Source: Streptomyces sp. (GTDB taxonomy: Bacteria > Actinomycetota > Actinomycetes > Streptomycetales > Streptomycetaceae). From it: a stretch of DNA of 5,520 nt. The translations under genes were made by a program, and so were the position numbers. Below, piece after piece: positions 5,499 through 5,520 of this stretch; the stretch's first letter is position 1, and every line of letters begins with the position of its first letter. The stretch covers positions 1,878 to 7,397 of the forward strand of contig DOWQ01000241.1 in NCBI GenBank assembly GCA_003519485.1, written 5' to 3'. The notes under the pieces were generated by a model that did no database searches, was not told the DNA's origin, and saw nothing but the letters and a program-made list of their open reading frames with translations.

Positions 5499-5519
5499 CC
5501 CGCAGCCCGCAGCCCGCAG
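5499..5519. repeat. Three tandem copies of a 7-bp unit
   Basis: CCCGCAG is repeated three times exactly (5499-5505, 5506-5512, 5513-5519) and may continue beyond the window edge. Its role is unknown. On the minus strand it could be the Leu/Arg/Ala-rich end of a gene cut off by the window. Confidence 0.6.
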
Positions 5520-5520
5520 C

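Noticed and set aside
1..5520. CRISPR array, transposase, tRNA or rRNA, or a defence system
   Set aside because: No regularly spaced repeats with unique spacers, no insertion-sequence ends, no RNA gene signatures and no defence-related domain were seen on either strand.

Overview
The window is very GC-rich, with GTG starts, purine-rich Shine-Dalgarno sites and no TTA leucine codon seen in the main genes. These traits, and the protein families present, point to a Streptomyces or close actinobacterial relative, in an ordinary chromosomal stretch.

Layout. A complete PAS-GGDEF-EAL protein (62-1939, +) predicts a dual cyclic-di-GMP enzyme with intact catalytic motifs in both domains and a lost product-inhibition site. 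It is followed by about 355 bp without a convincing gene, holding a 31-bp tandem repeat and a small hairpin. Next comes a decayed fragment of an actinobacterial membrane protein (about 2295-2567, +). Then comes an unrecognised 99-residue acidic protein (2568-2867, +) whose codon use is less GC-biased than its neighbours. A perfect 16-bp inverted repeat (2958-3010) separates these plus-strand genes from two minus-strand genes.

The minus-strand genes are an FMN-type luciferase-like (LLM class, YhbW/MsnO8-like) oxidoreductase (3028-4131) and, 335 bp upstream of it, an Asp/Glu racemase / maleate isomerase / arylmalonate decarboxylase superfamily protein (4467-5306). The LLM gene has its own promoter candidate, an exact match to the SigR consensus GGAAT-N18-GTT, which would place it in the thiol-oxidative stress regulon. 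That promoter also carries two inverted repeats. The racemase-like protein keeps the first catalytic cysteine of its superfamily but has Asp at the second, the mirror image of arylmalonate decarboxylase.

The genes do not form one evident pathway. I see no defence system, CRISPR array, transposase or RNA gene. The points most worth following are the SigR-type promoter, the one-cysteine racemase homologue, and the relic plus orphan gene between the two conserved blocks.
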